A DNA stretch of 64,000 bases from Siccirubricoccus phaeus (GTDB lineage Bacteria; Pseudomonadota; Alphaproteobacteria; Acetobacterales; Acetobacteraceae): assembly GCF_008360935.1 (NCBI RefSeq), contig NZ_SRXO01000024.1, positions 17,322-81,321 of the forward strand, given 5' to 3'. Position numbers and translations under genes: made by a program. Shown piece after piece: positions 1 through 8,690 of this stretch (its first letter is position 1; each line of letters starts with the position of its first letter). The notes under the pieces were generated by a model. It worked only from the letters and a program-made list of their open reading frames with translations, was not told where the DNA came from and did not search any database.

Positions 1-264
1 CCGGTATCGCCGCTCCGCGGTTGGCCGGTATCGCCGCTCCGCGGTTGGCCGGTATCGCCGCTCCGCGGTTGGCCGGTATCGCCGCTCCGCGGTTGGCCGG
101 TATCGCCGCTCCGCGGTTGGCCGGTATCGCCGCTCCGCGGTTGGCCGGTATTGCCGCTCTGCGGTCGGTCGGTATTGCCGCTCTGCGGTCGGTCGGTATT
201 GCCGCTCTGCGGTCGGTCGGTATTGCCGCTCCGCGGTCGGTCGGTATTGCCGCTCCGCGGCGGG
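1..264. repeat. 24-bp tandem repeat, about 11 copies
   Basis: Eleven head-to-tail copies of a 24-base unit run from the window edge to just before dgt. The first six (1-144) are identical and contain CGCCGCTCCGCGG followed by TTGG. The next five (145-264) are a variant with TTGCCGCTCTGCGG or TTGCCGCTCCGCGG followed by TCGG, and the last copy is degraded. The period is a multiple of 3, so frames stay open across it and spell an eight-residue repeat, but there is no ribosome binding site and no independent reason to call it coding. There are no spacers, so it is not a CRISPR. The array may continue to the left of the window. Confidence 0.95.
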
Positions 265-282
265 GCTGCCAGTCTCCCGCCC

Positions 283-1464
283 ATGCCGGCCGAGTCCCAC
301 GCCCCGGATCGCGCCCAAGATCGTGCCCCCTGGGCCGTCCGCCCCGAAGCTTCCCGTGGACGGCTGCATCCGGAGCCGGGCGGGGATGCGCGTTCGCCCT
401 TCCAGCGGGACCGGGACCGCATCATCCACACCGGCGCCTTCCGCCGGCTGCAATACAAGACCCAGGTCTTCGTCTTCCATGAGGGCGATTATTTCCGCAC
501 CCGCCTGACCCATTCCATCGAGGTGGCGCAGATCGCCCGCGCCCTGGCCCGCCGCCTGCATCTGGACGAGGACCTGGCGGAGGCGCTGGCCCTGGCGCAT
601 GACCTCGGCCACCCCCCCTTCGGCCATGCCGGGGAGGAGGCGTTGGACAGCCAGATGCGCCCCTATGGCGGCTTCGACCATAACGCCCAGTCGCTGAAGG
701 TGGTGACGAAGCTGGAAGCCCGTTACGCCGCCTTCGACGGGCTGAATTTGAGTTGGGAAACGCTGGAGGGCCTGGCCAAGCACAACGGCCCGGTCCGCCG
801 CCCCCCGCCCTATCTGGCGGAATATGACCGGCTGCATCCGCTGGAACTCGGTACCCACGCCTCGGCGGAGGCGCAGGCGGCGGCGCTGGCGGACGACATC
901 GCCTACAACAATCATGACCTGGATGACGGCGTCCGCGCCCGGCTGTTCCGGCTGGAGGAGGCGGCCGCCCTGCCGCTGATCGGCGAGGCCTATGAGGAAG
1001 CCCGCGCCGCCCATGCCGGCATGGCGCATGACCGGCTGGTGACGGAGACGGTGCGCCGCGTCATCAACCGCATGGTGCAGGATGTGGTGCAGGAGACGGA
1101 GCGGCGCATCGCCGCCCTGGCGCCGCGCAGCGCCGAGGATATCCGCGCCGCGGCGGCGCCGGTGGTGGCGTTTTCCGCCCCCATGCAGGCGATGAACCAG
1201 GAGGTACGGGATTTCCTGTTTCAGCGGATGTACCGCCATTGGCGGGTGAACCGGGCAATGCAGAAATCCAAGCGGGTCAGCCAATTGCTGTTCCAGCTCC
1301 TGCATGGCGGGCCGCAGATGCTGCCGCCGGACTGGCAGGCGCGGGCGGGGGAGCCCGGCAGCGCCGAATGTGCCCGGCTGGTCTGCGACTACATCGCCGG
1401 CATGACGGACCGCTTCGCGCTGGAGGAGCACAGAAGGCTGACGGACCCGAATATTCCGGGCTGA
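283..1464 (+). CDS. dgt: deoxyguanosinetriphosphate triphosphohydrolase-like protein
   Basis: HD-superfamily dNTP triphosphohydrolase, expected to cleave dNTPs to deoxynucleoside plus triphosphate in the cytosol. The 393-residue product has the conserved N-terminal RSPFQRDRDRIIHT segment, the metal ligands H77 and the H106-D107 pair in LAHDLGHPPFGH, and the YKTQVF segment typical of the family. ATG 283 was chosen because the frame upstream runs through the 24-bp tandem repeat and would need a TTG start there. The gene is followed by a 330-bp gap and then argS, an order common in alphaproteobacteria. The promoter must lie in or before the tandem repeat if the gene has its own. Confidence 0.93.
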   Translation: MPAESHAPDRAQDRAPWAVRPEASRGRLHPEPGGDARSPFQRDRDRIIHTGAFRRLQYKTQVFVFHEGDYFRTRLTHSIEVAQIARALARRLHLDEDLAEALALAHDLGHPPFGHAGEEALDSQMRPYGGFDHNAQSLKVVTKLEARYAAFDGLNLSWETLEGLAKHNGPVRRPPPYLAEYDRLHPLELGTHASAEAQAAALADDIAYNNHDLDDGVRARLFRLEEAAALPLIGEAYEEARAAHAGMAHDRLVTETVRRVINRMVQDVVQETERRIAALAPRSAEDIRAAAAPVVAFSAPMQAMNQEVRDFLFQRMYRHWRVNRAMQKSKRVSQLLFQLLHGGPQMLPPDWQARAGEPGSAECARLVCDYIAGMTDRFALEEHRRLTDPNIPG

Positions 1465-1555
1465 CGGGGGATCGGGCCTCGCGGCTGGCGAGGAATTCGG
1501 CCGGGCGGAGAAGCGGAATGCCACGCCAGGGGTCTTGTTCGCCGCGCCCCGCGCT

Positions 1556-1673
1556 AGTGTCCTGCCCGCGAAGTTCGCTGGATTTCCGGCGAACGCCGCG
1601 GACAAGCAGGCCACTGAAAACCAAGGCCAGCGGCCCGATTCCGAAGTCCGCAGGACTTCAGAAGCGGGACACT
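1556..1673 (+). repeat. family B interspersed palindromic element, copy 1
   Basis: A 118-bp element with near-inverted ends (AGTGTCC at the left, GGGACACT at the right) and two internal hairpins: TTCGC/GCGAA around 1575, and the perfect GAAGTCC-GCA-GGACTTC around 1644. Close copies lie at 45445-45562 and 48016-48133. The rest of the 1465-1794 gap holds no gene; 1719-1783 resembles a degraded family A element, with GCTCTAG and CTCTA ends. Confidence 0.85.
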
Positions 1674-1794
1674 GGAGCAATATCCGATCGGGTGGAATCA
1701 CCTGATCGGATGTCCTGCTCTAGCCGTTTGATTGCACGCCGGATTCGCCCCCGGACATTGCCGCCCCTCGGCGATCCGCTCTAAACCCCGCCGC

Positions 1795-3606
1795 ATGCCG
1801 AGCCACGACATCTTCGCCGCCCTCCGCACCCGCGTGGTGGACGCCCTCGCCGCCCTGCTGCCCGAGCTGCCGCCGGAGGCCTTCGCCCGCGTCCTGGTGG
1901 AGCCGCCGCGCGACCCCTCCCATGGCGACATGGCGACCAATGGCGCGCTTGTTGTCGGCAAAGCGGCGAAGCAGGCCCCGCCGAAGCTGGCCGCCGCGCT
2001 GGCGGAGAAGCTCGCCGCCCTGCCGGAGGTGGAAAGCGCCACCCCCGCCGGCCCCGGCTTCGTCAACCTCCGCCTGCGCGAGAGCTTCCTCCGCGCCCAG
2101 CTCCCCGTGGTCCTCGCCGCCGCGGAGCATTACGGCGACGGCGCCACCGGCACCGGCCGCCGGATCGATGTGGAATACGTCTCCGCCAACCCCACCGGCC
2201 CCATGCATGTCGGCCATTGCCGCGGCGCGGTGGTGGGGGATGCGCTGGCCAATCTGCTGGCCAAGGCCGGCTATGACGTCACTAAGGAATACTACGTCAA
2301 CGATGCCGGGGCGCAGGTGCAGGCCCTCGGCTATGCCGCCTATTGGCGCTATTTGCAGGCCCTCGGCACGCGGATGACCGAGGAGGAATACGCCCAGCTC
2401 GTCCCCGGCGGCCTGCAATACCGCGGCGAATACCTGATCCCGGTAGGGGAGGCGCTGCGCGAGCGCTTCGGCGACGCCCTCGCGGTCCAGGACCCGGTCC
2501 ATGGCATCGGCATGACCGGCCCCGACCATTGGCTGGCGACGGTGCGGGAATTCACCATCGCCCGCATGATGGAGGCCATCAAGGAAGACCTCGCCGCCCT
2601 CGGCGTGGTGCAGGATGTCTTCATCTCCGAGGCCCAGCTCGTCCGCGAGGGCAAGCTGGAGCAGGCGGAAGCCCTGCTCGCCGCCAAGGATCTCATCTAT
2701 CGCGGCGTCCTCGAACCGCCCAAGGGCAAGACGCCCGAGGATTGGGAGCCGCGTGAGCAGACCCTGTTCCGCGCCACGCAATTCGGCGACGAGGTCGACC
2801 GGCCGCTGCGCAAGTCGGACGGCAGCGGTACCTACTTCGCCAACGACATCGCCAACCACCTGCACAAGCTCGAGCGCGGCTTCGACGAGCTGGTGCATGT
2901 CTGGGGCGCCGATCATGGCGGCTATGTGAAGCGCATGCAGGCGGCCGTCGCCGCCCTCTCGGACAGGCGCGTGCCGCTGGATGTGGTCCTCACCCAGATC
3001 GTGCATGTGGTGAAGGACGGCCAGCCGGTGCGGATGAGCAAGCGCGCCGGCACCTACATCACCCTGCGCGACCTGATCGAGGAGGTGGGCCAGAAGATGG
3101 CCAGCCCGCGCGAAGCGCGGGACGCCGTCCGCTTCACCATGCTGACGCGCAAATCCGATGCGCAGATGGAATTCGACCTCGACAAGGTGGTGGAGCAGTC
3201 CCGCGACAACCCGGTCTTCTACGTGCAGTACGCCCATGCCCGCTGCCGTTCCGTGCTGCGCCAGGCGGAGGACCCTGCGCCGGAGGCCCTGGCCGCCGCG
3301 CCGCTGGACGCGCTGGCCGATGCCGCGGAACTCGCTTTGATCCGCCGCCTGGTGCAATGGCCGCGCACCGTGGAAGCCGCCGCCCTGGCCCGGGAGCCCC
3401 ACCGGATCGCCTTTTTTCTCCATGACTTGGCGAGCGACTTTCATGTACTATGGAACAGGGGTCGGGAGGATGCGACCCTGCGGTTCATCCGGGCGGAGGA
3501 GCCCGGGGCGACCCGCGCCCGCCTCGCCTTGGTCGCGGCGACCGCCATGGTCATCCGCTCCGGCCTCAAGGTGATGGGGGTCACGCCTGTCGAGGAGATG
3601 CGGTGA
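1795..3606 (+). CDS. argS: arginyl-tRNA synthetase
   Basis: Class I aminoacyl-tRNA synthetase charging tRNA-Arg, 603 residues, a normal length. The HIGH signature is seen as HVGH at residues 138-141 after EYVSANPTGP, and the KMSKS-like motif as MSKRAG near residue 414. The C-terminal part has the helical DALR anticodon-binding domain. ATG 1795 was chosen over upstream starts because it gives the normal N-terminus (MPSHDIFAAL...). The stop codon overlaps the GTG start of the SPOR gene by three bases, so the two are probably translationally coupled. Confidence 0.97.
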   Translation: MPSHDIFAALRTRVVDALAALLPELPPEAFARVLVEPPRDPSHGDMATNGALVVGKAAKQAPPKLAAALAEKLAALPEVESATPAGPGFVNLRLRESFLRAQLPVVLAAAEHYGDGATGTGRRIDVEYVSANPTGPMHVGHCRGAVVGDALANLLAKAGYDVTKEYYVNDAGAQVQALGYAAYWRYLQALGTRMTEEEYAQLVPGGLQYRGEYLIPVGEALRERFGDALAVQDPVHGIGMTGPDHWLATVREFTIARMMEAIKEDLAALGVVQDVFISEAQLVREGKLEQAEALLAAKDLIYRGVLEPPKGKTPEDWEPREQTLFRATQFGDEVDRPLRKSDGSGTYFANDIANHLHKLERGFDELVHVWGADHGGYVKRMQAAVAALSDRRVPLDVVLTQIVHVVKDGQPVRMSKRAGTYITLRDLIEEVGQKMASPREARDAVRFTMLTRKSDAQMEFDLDKVVEQSRDNPVFYVQYAHARCRSVLRQAEDPAPEALAAAPLDALADAAELALIRRLVQWPRTVEAAALAREPHRIAFFLHDLASDFHVLWNRGREDATLRFIRAEEPGATRARLALVAATAMVIRSGLKVMGVTPVEEMR

Positions 3607-4457
3607 GCGATCTTGCGGTTCCTTCCTGGCGGGCGCGGCCGGAACGGTCCTCCGGGACGTCCTGGCGGATGCTGGCCTTCGCCGGCGGCGCGCTGGGCGT
3701 GGTGGCGGTGGCCGGGGCCGTGGCCTGGGGCCTCTCCCGCAGCAGCGGGCCGCGGACCATCCCGGTGATCGAGCCGGACAACCGCCCGGTGAAGGTGCGG
3801 CCGGAAAACCCGGGCGGGCTGCAGGTGCCGAATCAGGACCAGCTCGTGCTGGAACCCGCCGCGGTACGCCGCGCCGCGGAACGCAGCACCGGCGCCAATG
3901 CCCGGCTGGCGGAGGGGCCGGAAGCCCCGGCGCTGGACCAGCTCCGCCGCCAGGCGGCGCCGCCCGCGCCGCCTGCCGCCCAGGCGCCGGCCGCCGACTC
4001 TGCATCTGATGCCGCGCCTGGGCCAGCCCCGGGACCGCAGGCCTCCGCCCTGGTGGCGCCCGGCCTGGCACCGCCCGTCGCTGCGCCCGCTACCCCTGCC
4101 GCGCCGGCGCCCATCGCCGCGCCGCCGGTGCCCGCAACGCCAGTGGCCGCACCCCCCGCCGCGCCGGCGCCCGCCGCCGCTCCCGTCGCCATTGCCCCGG
4201 TGGCGCATGGCCGCGCCCAGGTGCAGCTCGGTGCACTGAATTCCGAGGAATCGGCCCGGGCGGAATGGGAGAGGCTGAGCCGCCGCATCCCGGAACTCGC
4301 CGGCTTCCAGCCCCGGGTCACCCGCTTCGACCGCGGGGAGGGCCAGGCGCCGCTCTACCGCCTGCGCGCCGGCAATCTCTCCGATGCCGCCGCCGCCCGC
4401 GCCCTCTGCGATCTGGTCCGCGCCAGGGGTGGCGCCTGCACGCCGATCGGCGGCTGA
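3603..4457 (+). CDS. SPOR-domain inner-membrane protein
   Basis: A 284-residue bitopic membrane protein. A short basic cytoplasmic tail is followed by one membrane segment at about residues 21-42, a long Pro/Ala-rich periplasmic linker (about 110-200), and a C-terminal SPOR domain from about residue 203 (VQLGAL near its start, YRLRAG near its end). SPOR domains bind peptidoglycan lacking stem peptides and recruit proteins to the division septum; this exact protein is uncharacterised. It starts with GTG overlapping the argS stop (GTGA). The next gene, nagZ, also acts on peptidoglycan, which fits an envelope role. The linker is low-complexity and may vary in length between strains. Confidence 0.85.
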   Translation: MSDLAVPSWRARPERSSGTSWRMLAFAGGALGVVAVAGAVAWGLSRSSGPRTIPVIEPDNRPVKVRPENPGGLQVPNQDQLVLEPAAVRRAAERSTGANARLAEGPEAPALDQLRRQAAPPAPPAAQAPAADSASDAAPGPAPGPQASALVAPGLAPPVAAPATPAAPAPIAAPPVPATPVAAPPAAPAPAAAPVAIAPVAHGRAQVQLGALNSEESARAEWERLSRRIPELAGFQPRVTRFDRGEGQAPLYRLRAGNLSDAAAARALCDLVRARGGACTPIGG

Positions 4458-4464
4458 GCCCGGC

Positions 4465-5457
4465 ATGGAACGGCCGCGCGCCGCCATCATCGGCCTGGCC
4501 GGCCCGACCCTGACGGCGGCGGAGGTGGCGCTGCTACGCGCCACCCCGCCCCTCGGCATCATCCTCTTCGCCCGCAACATCCAGGAGCCCGCCCAGCTTC
4601 GGGCCCTCACCGCCAGCATCCGGGAGCTGCTGGGGGAGCAGGCGCCCATCCTGGTGGACCAGGAGGGCGGCCGCGTTGCCCGGCTGCGCCCGCCGCACTG
4701 GCCCGCCTTCCCCCCCGCTGCCAGCTTCGAGGGCGGCCCGGCCGCGGCGGCGGAGGCGAATGCCGCCCTGCTCGGCCTGACCTGTCGGCAGGAGGGGATC
4801 GACGTGGTCTGCGCCCCGGTGCTGGATCTCCGCCTGCCCGGCGCGCATGGCATCATCGGCGACCGCGCCTTCGCCGCCGAGCCGGCGGAGGTCGCCCGCC
4901 TCGGCCGCGCCTTCGTCGAGGGGCTGCAAGCGGCCGGCTGCATCCCCGTCCTCAAGCATGTGCCGGGGCATGGGCGGGCGCTGGCGGACAGCCATCTGGA
5001 ACTGCCCCGGGTCACCGCCAGCCGGCGCGACCTCGCCGAGGATTGCGGCCCCTTCCGGGCGCTCGCCGGCAGCGGCGCCTGGGCGATGACGGCGCATATC
5101 CTCTACCCGGAATTCGACCCCGTCCTGCCCGCCACCCTCTCTCCCACCGTCATTGCCCAGGTGATCCGCGGCGCCATCGGCTTCGGCGGCGTGCTGGTCA
5201 GCGACGATCTCTGCATGCAGGCGCTGAAGGGCGCGCCGGGGCGGCTGGCGCGGCAGGCGATCCAGGCCGGCTGCGACCTGGTGCTGCACTGCAATGGCGA
5301 GATCGGCGAGGCGGCCGAGCTGCTGGCGGAATGCCCGGCGCTGGCGGAACCGGCGCGGCAGCGGCTGGAGCTGGCCCGGGCGCGGATGCAGCATCGCCGC
5401 CGCCCGCTGGACCCGGCCGCGCTGGATGCGGCCCGCAGCGGCCAAGCGGCCGCCTGA
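4465..5457 (+). CDS. nagZ: beta-N-acetylhexosaminidase (GH3)
   Basis: Cytosolic glycoside hydrolase family 3 enzyme of peptidoglycan recycling; it removes GlcNAc from GlcNAc-anhydroMurNAc muropeptides. The 330-residue single-domain length is normal for NagZ. Visible are VDQEGGRVARL, the substrate-binding KHVPGHG loop (K164-H165) with the following DSHLELP, and the nucleophile D247 in SDDLCM. ATG 4465 lies seven bases after the SPOR gene stop. The stop overlaps the start of the M50 gene by one base, so the block is one operon. In some proteobacteria NagZ products feed beta-lactamase induction; no ampR or ampC is seen here. Confidence 0.94.
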   Translation: MERPRAAIIGLAGPTLTAAEVALLRATPPLGIILFARNIQEPAQLRALTASIRELLGEQAPILVDQEGGRVARLRPPHWPAFPPAASFEGGPAAAAEANAALLGLTCRQEGIDVVCAPVLDLRLPGAHGIIGDRAFAAEPAEVARLGRAFVEGLQAAGCIPVLKHVPGHGRALADSHLELPRVTASRRDLAEDCGPFRALAGSGAWAMTAHILYPEFDPVLPATLSPTVIAQVIRGAIGFGGVLVSDDLCMQALKGAPGRLARQAIQAGCDLVLHCNGEIGEAAELLAECPALAEPARQRLELARARMQHRRRPLDPAALDAARSGQAAA

Positions 5458-6161
5458 TGTTCGATCCCGGTTGGCTGCCGGAGCTGCTGGCCGCGGTGCT
5501 GGCCTCCGTCATCGCGATCACCCTGCATGAGGCGGCGCATGGCTATGCCGCCCTCGGCCTGGGCGACCCCACGGCGCGGGAGGCGGGGCGGCTGAGCCTG
5601 AACCCGCTGCGGCATGTGGACAAGGTGGGCACCATCCTGGTGCCGGGGGTGCTGCTGCTGGGGCAGTTGCTGACCCTCGGCCGGGTGGAGTTCATGTTCG
5701 GCTGGGCCAAGCCGGTGCCGGTGGACGTCACCCGCCTGCGCCACCCGCTGCAGGGCATGATGCTGGTGGCCGCCGCCGGGCCGGCGATGAATTTCTTCCT
5801 CGCCTGGCTGGCGGCGCTGCTGCTGCATGCCTCCTGGCTGCTTGGCGATTTCGGTTCGCCCGACTCGGCCGGCTGGGCTTATCGGTTCCTGGCGCTTTCC
5901 ATTCTCGCCAATCTGGTGCTCGGCCTGTTCAACCTGCTGCCCATACCGCCGCTCGATGGCGGCCGGATCCTCGCCGGGCTGCTGCCCCTGCGGCTGGCGC
6001 TGCCTTTCCTGTCGCTGGAACGCTACGGGATCCTCATCGTGCTCTTCGTGGTGTTCCTGCTGCCGCGGCTGGTGCCGGGCTATGACCCGGTGGGCTGGGC
6101 GCTGCGCCTTGTGGTGACGGGGGCCTTCAACCTGGTGCTGCGCTTGGCGGGGCACGGATGA
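5457..6161 (+). CDS. site-2 protease family (M50) membrane metalloprotease
   Basis: A 234-residue multi-pass membrane protein of the short M50B type. The zinc-binding HEAAH motif lies in the first membrane segment (residues 24-28), and the third ligand region NLLPIPPLDGG is near residues 158-168. There are about five to six hydrophobic segments and no PDZ domain, unlike RseP, so it belongs to the compact Rip/SpoIVFB-like group. The substrate is unknown. The start overlaps the nagZ stop and the stop overlaps the scpA start (ATGA), which marks it as part of the operon that links nagZ with scpAB in many alphaproteobacteria. Confidence 0.9.
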   Translation: MFDPGWLPELLAAVLASVIAITLHEAAHGYAALGLGDPTAREAGRLSLNPLRHVDKVGTILVPGVLLLGQLLTLGRVEFMFGWAKPVPVDVTRLRHPLQGMMLVAAAGPAMNFFLAWLAALLLHASWLLGDFGSPDSAGWAYRFLALSILANLVLGLFNLLPIPPLDGGRILAGLLPLRLALPFLSLERYGILIVLFVVFLLPRLVPGYDPVGWALRLVVTGAFNLVLRLAGHG

Positions 6162-6922
6162 CCCAGCCCTCCCTGCATCTCCGGCTGGAGGGCTTCGAGG
6201 GCCCGCTGGACCTGCTGCTGGACCTCGCCCGGGCGCAGAAGGTGGATATCGCGAAGATCTCCATCCTGGCCCTGGTGGACCAGTACCTGGCGGTGGTGGA
6301 GCAGGCCCGGGCGGTGCGGCTGGAGCTGGCCGCCGATTGGCTGGTGATGGCCGCCTGGCTCGCCTGGCTGAAATCCCGCCTGCTGGTGCCGGAGGAGGCG
6401 GTGGAGGGCGAGGACCCCGAAGCCCTGGCCGCCGCCCTGACCGACCGGCTGGCGGAGCTGGAGCGGATGCGCGCCGCCGCCCGCTGGCTGGGGCAGCGGG
6501 TGCAGCTCGGGCAGGAGGTGTTTGCCCGCGGTGCCCCGGAGTCGCTGACGCAGCAGGACCGCAGCGGGATCGCCGCCGATCTGCCGGCGCTGCTGCAGGC
6601 CTATGCCGCGGCGCGGCGCCGGGCCCTGGCGCGGCGGCCCTATACGCCGAAGGCGCGGAAGCTCTGGACGGTGCAGGAGGCGCTGGCGCGGCTTTCCCGG
6701 CTGGTCGGGGCCTTGCCGGGCTGGGCGGTGCTGGCGCAATTCCTGCCGGAGGGGCTGCTGGACCCGGTGGAGCGCCGCGCCGCGCTGGCCAGCACGCTGG
6801 TGGCGGCGCTGGAGACTGCCCGGGGCGGCGGCATCGAGCTGCGGCAGGATCGCGATTTCAGCCCCATCCTGATCCGCCGCCGGGCGGAGAATGAGGCGGA
6901 GCCCCATGAACGAGCTGCCTGA
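6158..6922 (+). CDS. scpA: segregation and condensation protein A
   Basis: Kleisin subunit of the SMC-ScpAB condensin, which organises and segregates the chromosome. The 254-residue protein has the conserved N-terminus FEGPLDLLLDLARAQKVDI, the LVMAAWLAWLKSRLLVP helix that binds the SMC neck, and a C-terminal winged-helix region. It starts at an ATGA overlap with the M50 stop and overlaps the scpB start by 17 bases. No smc gene is in the window. Confidence 0.95.
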   Translation: MTQPSLHLRLEGFEGPLDLLLDLARAQKVDIAKISILALVDQYLAVVEQARAVRLELAADWLVMAAWLAWLKSRLLVPEEAVEGEDPEALAAALTDRLAELERMRAAARWLGQRVQLGQEVFARGAPESLTQQDRSGIAADLPALLQAYAAARRRALARRPYTPKARKLWTVQEALARLSRLVGALPGWAVLAQFLPEGLLDPVERRAALASTLVAALETARGGGIELRQDRDFSPILIRRRAENEAEPHERAA

Positions 6923-8405
6923 CCCCTGCAAGCCGGAGCGCAGCGAGGCCCCGGCCGACGCCGCGCCGGAGGGGGAGGGGACGGCGTTTCCGGCGGTGCC
7001 GGAGCCTGTCGCGCCGGAGAGCATGGCCGATGCGGCGCCGGGCCCTCTGGCGGAGGCCGGCGCCGATTTGCCGCCCGATCCCCTGCTGGACGCGGCTGCC
7101 GATCCGGTGCGCGACGCCCCGGCGGAGGCCGGCGCGGAGGCGCCGGCTGATCCCATGCCGGAAGCGGCGGCTGATCCGGTGTTCGACGCTCTGGCGGAGG
7201 CCGGCCCGGAGGCGCCGGCTGACCCCATGCCGGAAGCGGCGGCTGATCCGGTGCGCGACGCCCCGGCGGAGGCCAGCGCGGAGGCGCCGGCTGACCCCAT
7301 GCCGGAAGCGGCGGCTGATCCGGTGCGCGACGCCCCGGCGGAGGCCAGCGCGGAGGCGCCGGCTGACCCCATGCCGGAAGCGGCGGCTGATCCGGTGCAC
7401 GACGCCCCGGCGGAGGCCGGCGCGGAGGCGCCGGCTGACCCCATGCCGGAAGCGGCGGTTGATCCGGTGCTCGACGCTCTGGCGGAGGCCAGTGCGGAGG
7501 CGCCGGCTGACCCCATGCCGGAAGCGGCGGCTGATCCGGTGCGCGACGCCCCGGCGGAGGCCAGCGCGGAGGCGCCGGCTGACCCCATGCCGGAAGCAGC
7601 CGCTGAGCCGGTGCCCGACGCCTCGGAAGTCGGCGCCGATTTGCCGGCCGAGCCCTTGCTGGACGCGGCTGGCAACCCGATGCCCAGGGCCCAGGCTGAG
7701 GCCAGCGCCGCCTCGCTGCCCGATCCCCGGCCGGAAGCGGTCGCCGACCCGGCTCCTGGCCCCTCGGCGGCGGCCAGCGCCGATCCCCAGCCGGAGACCG
7801 CGGCACCAGCCACCGGGGCGGCGGACCCCGCTGCCGCCGCCCTCGAATCCGCCGACCCGGCGGTGTTCGAACACGCCCTCCGCATCGCCGAGGCACTGAT
7901 CTTCGCCAGCGACCGGCCGGTGGCGCCCGCCCGGCTGCAGCAGGCCCTGCCCCCCGGCATCGCCGCCGGCCCGGTGCTGACCGCGCTCCAGGCCCGTTCC
8001 GCCGACCGTCCGGTGCCGCTGGTGGAGGTGGCGGGCGGCTTCGCCTTCCGCACCGCGCCGGAACTCGCCCCTGCCATCACCCGCGTGGTGGAGGTGCCGC
8101 GCCGCCTGCCCCGGGTGGCGATGGAGACGCTCGCCATCATCGCCTACCACCAGCCGGTGACCCGGGCGGAGGTGGAGGAGATTCGCGGCGCCAGCCTCTC
8201 CCAATCCACCCTCGAATCGCTGCTGGAGATGGGGCTGGTGCAGCCGCGCGGGCGGAAGGAGGTGCCGGGGCGGCCCTCCCTCTGGGGCACCACGCCGCGC
8301 TTCCTGGAGCAATTCGGGCTGAAATCCCTCTCCGACCTGCCGCGGCGGGAGGAGCTGGTGAACGAGCCGGGCGCGCCGTTGCTGGCGGCGGCATCGCCAG
8401 GCTGA
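6906..8405 (+). CDS. scpB: segregation and condensation protein B with long repeat-containing N-terminal extension
   Basis: ScpB partner of ScpA in condensin. At 499 residues it is roughly twice the usual 180-250. The real ScpB core begins near residue 317 (FEHALRIAEALIFASD) and has both winged-helix domains, with TLAIIAYHQPVTRAEVEEIRG and a GRPSLWGTT end. Residues 1-315 are an acidic, Pro/Ala-rich, presumably disordered region. Residues 70-237 consist of seven 24-residue repeats of the type DAPAEASAEAPADPMPEAAA plus DPVR, encoded by a 72-bp minisatellite. ATG 6906 was chosen, but a shorter product starting nearer the core cannot be excluded. Single-base or copy-number changes in the repeat would stay in frame. 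Confidence 0.9.
   Translation: MNELPDPCKPERSEAPADAAPEGEGTAFPAVPEPVAPESMADAAPGPLAEAGADLPPDPLLDAAADPVRDAPAEAGAEAPADPMPEAAADPVFDALAEAGPEAPADPMPEAAADPVRDAPAEASAEAPADPMPEAAADPVRDAPAEASAEAPADPMPEAAADPVHDAPAEAGAEAPADPMPEAAVDPVLDALAEASAEAPADPMPEAAADPVRDAPAEASAEAPADPMPEAAAEPVPDASEVGADLPAEPLLDAAGNPMPRAQAEASAASLPDPRPEAVADPAPGPSAAASADPQPETAAPATGAADPAAAALESADPAVFEHALRIAEALIFASDRPVAPARLQQALPPGIAAGPVLTALQARSADRPVPLVEVAGGFAFRTAPELAPAITRVVEVPRRLPRVAMETLAIIAYHQPVTRAEVEEIRGASLSQSTLESLLEMGLVQPRGRKEVPGRPSLWGTTPRFLEQFGLKSLSDLPRREELVNEPGAPLLAAASPG
7113..7616 (+). repeat. 72-bp in-frame minisatellite inside scpB, seven units
   Basis: Seven consecutive 72-base units begin at 7113, 7185, 7257, 7329, 7401, 7473 and 7545. 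Each contains GCGGAGGCGCCGGCTGA and CCCATGCCGGAAGC and differs from its neighbours at only a few positions. Flanking sequence on both sides (about 7041-7112 and 7617-7690) is a more degraded relative. Unit length is a multiple of 3, so copy-number change would lengthen or shorten ScpB by 24 residues without a frameshift. Confidence 0.95.
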
Positions 8406-8600
8406 GCGGGGGCTTCGCCCCCAAACCCCCAGCAGAGGGCGCCGCCCTCTGCACTCCCCCGGGGGACCACCCCCCCTCGGACCCCGGTGTGAGTTTTGCG
8501 GTTCAACCTGCGGACTCGGACCGGGGTCCGGGGCCAGGTCCTGGCCCCGGCGGGGGTTCGGGGGCAGAGCCCCCGATCGTTGTATGGGGAAGCTCCTAAA
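8406..8600. repeat. family C GC-rich intergenic repeat, copy 1
   Basis: The 285-bp gap after scpB is filled by GC-rich palindromic sequence. It starts with GGGGGCTTCGCCCCC, contains an inverted ACCCCGGT ... ACCGGGGT pair around a TTCAACC centre (8481-8525), then the dyad GGCCAGGTCCTGGCC, and ends with GGGGGCAGAGCCCCC. Related modules are at 27090-27318, 35193-35380, 46620-46725, 51236-51389 and 60137-60229. No gene is visible. The hairpin just after the scpB stop could end transcription. Confidence 0.8.
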
Positions 8601-8690
8601 TTGGCGCCTACGGGGCAGCGCCCCTTGCTCGGGGACAAGGGGCCCCGCTCCACTCCCGCGCGCCGCCGCCGCCGGCTATAGCCCCGCCGC

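Noticed and set aside
1-264. Possible CRISPR array.
   Set aside because: The 24-bp units are directly adjacent, with no unique spacers and no cas gene nearby.
21-482. An open frame across the tandem array encoding a repeated eight-residue peptide.
   Set aside because: It simply follows the 24-bp repeat in one frame, overlaps the well-supported dgt gene and has no ribosome binding site.
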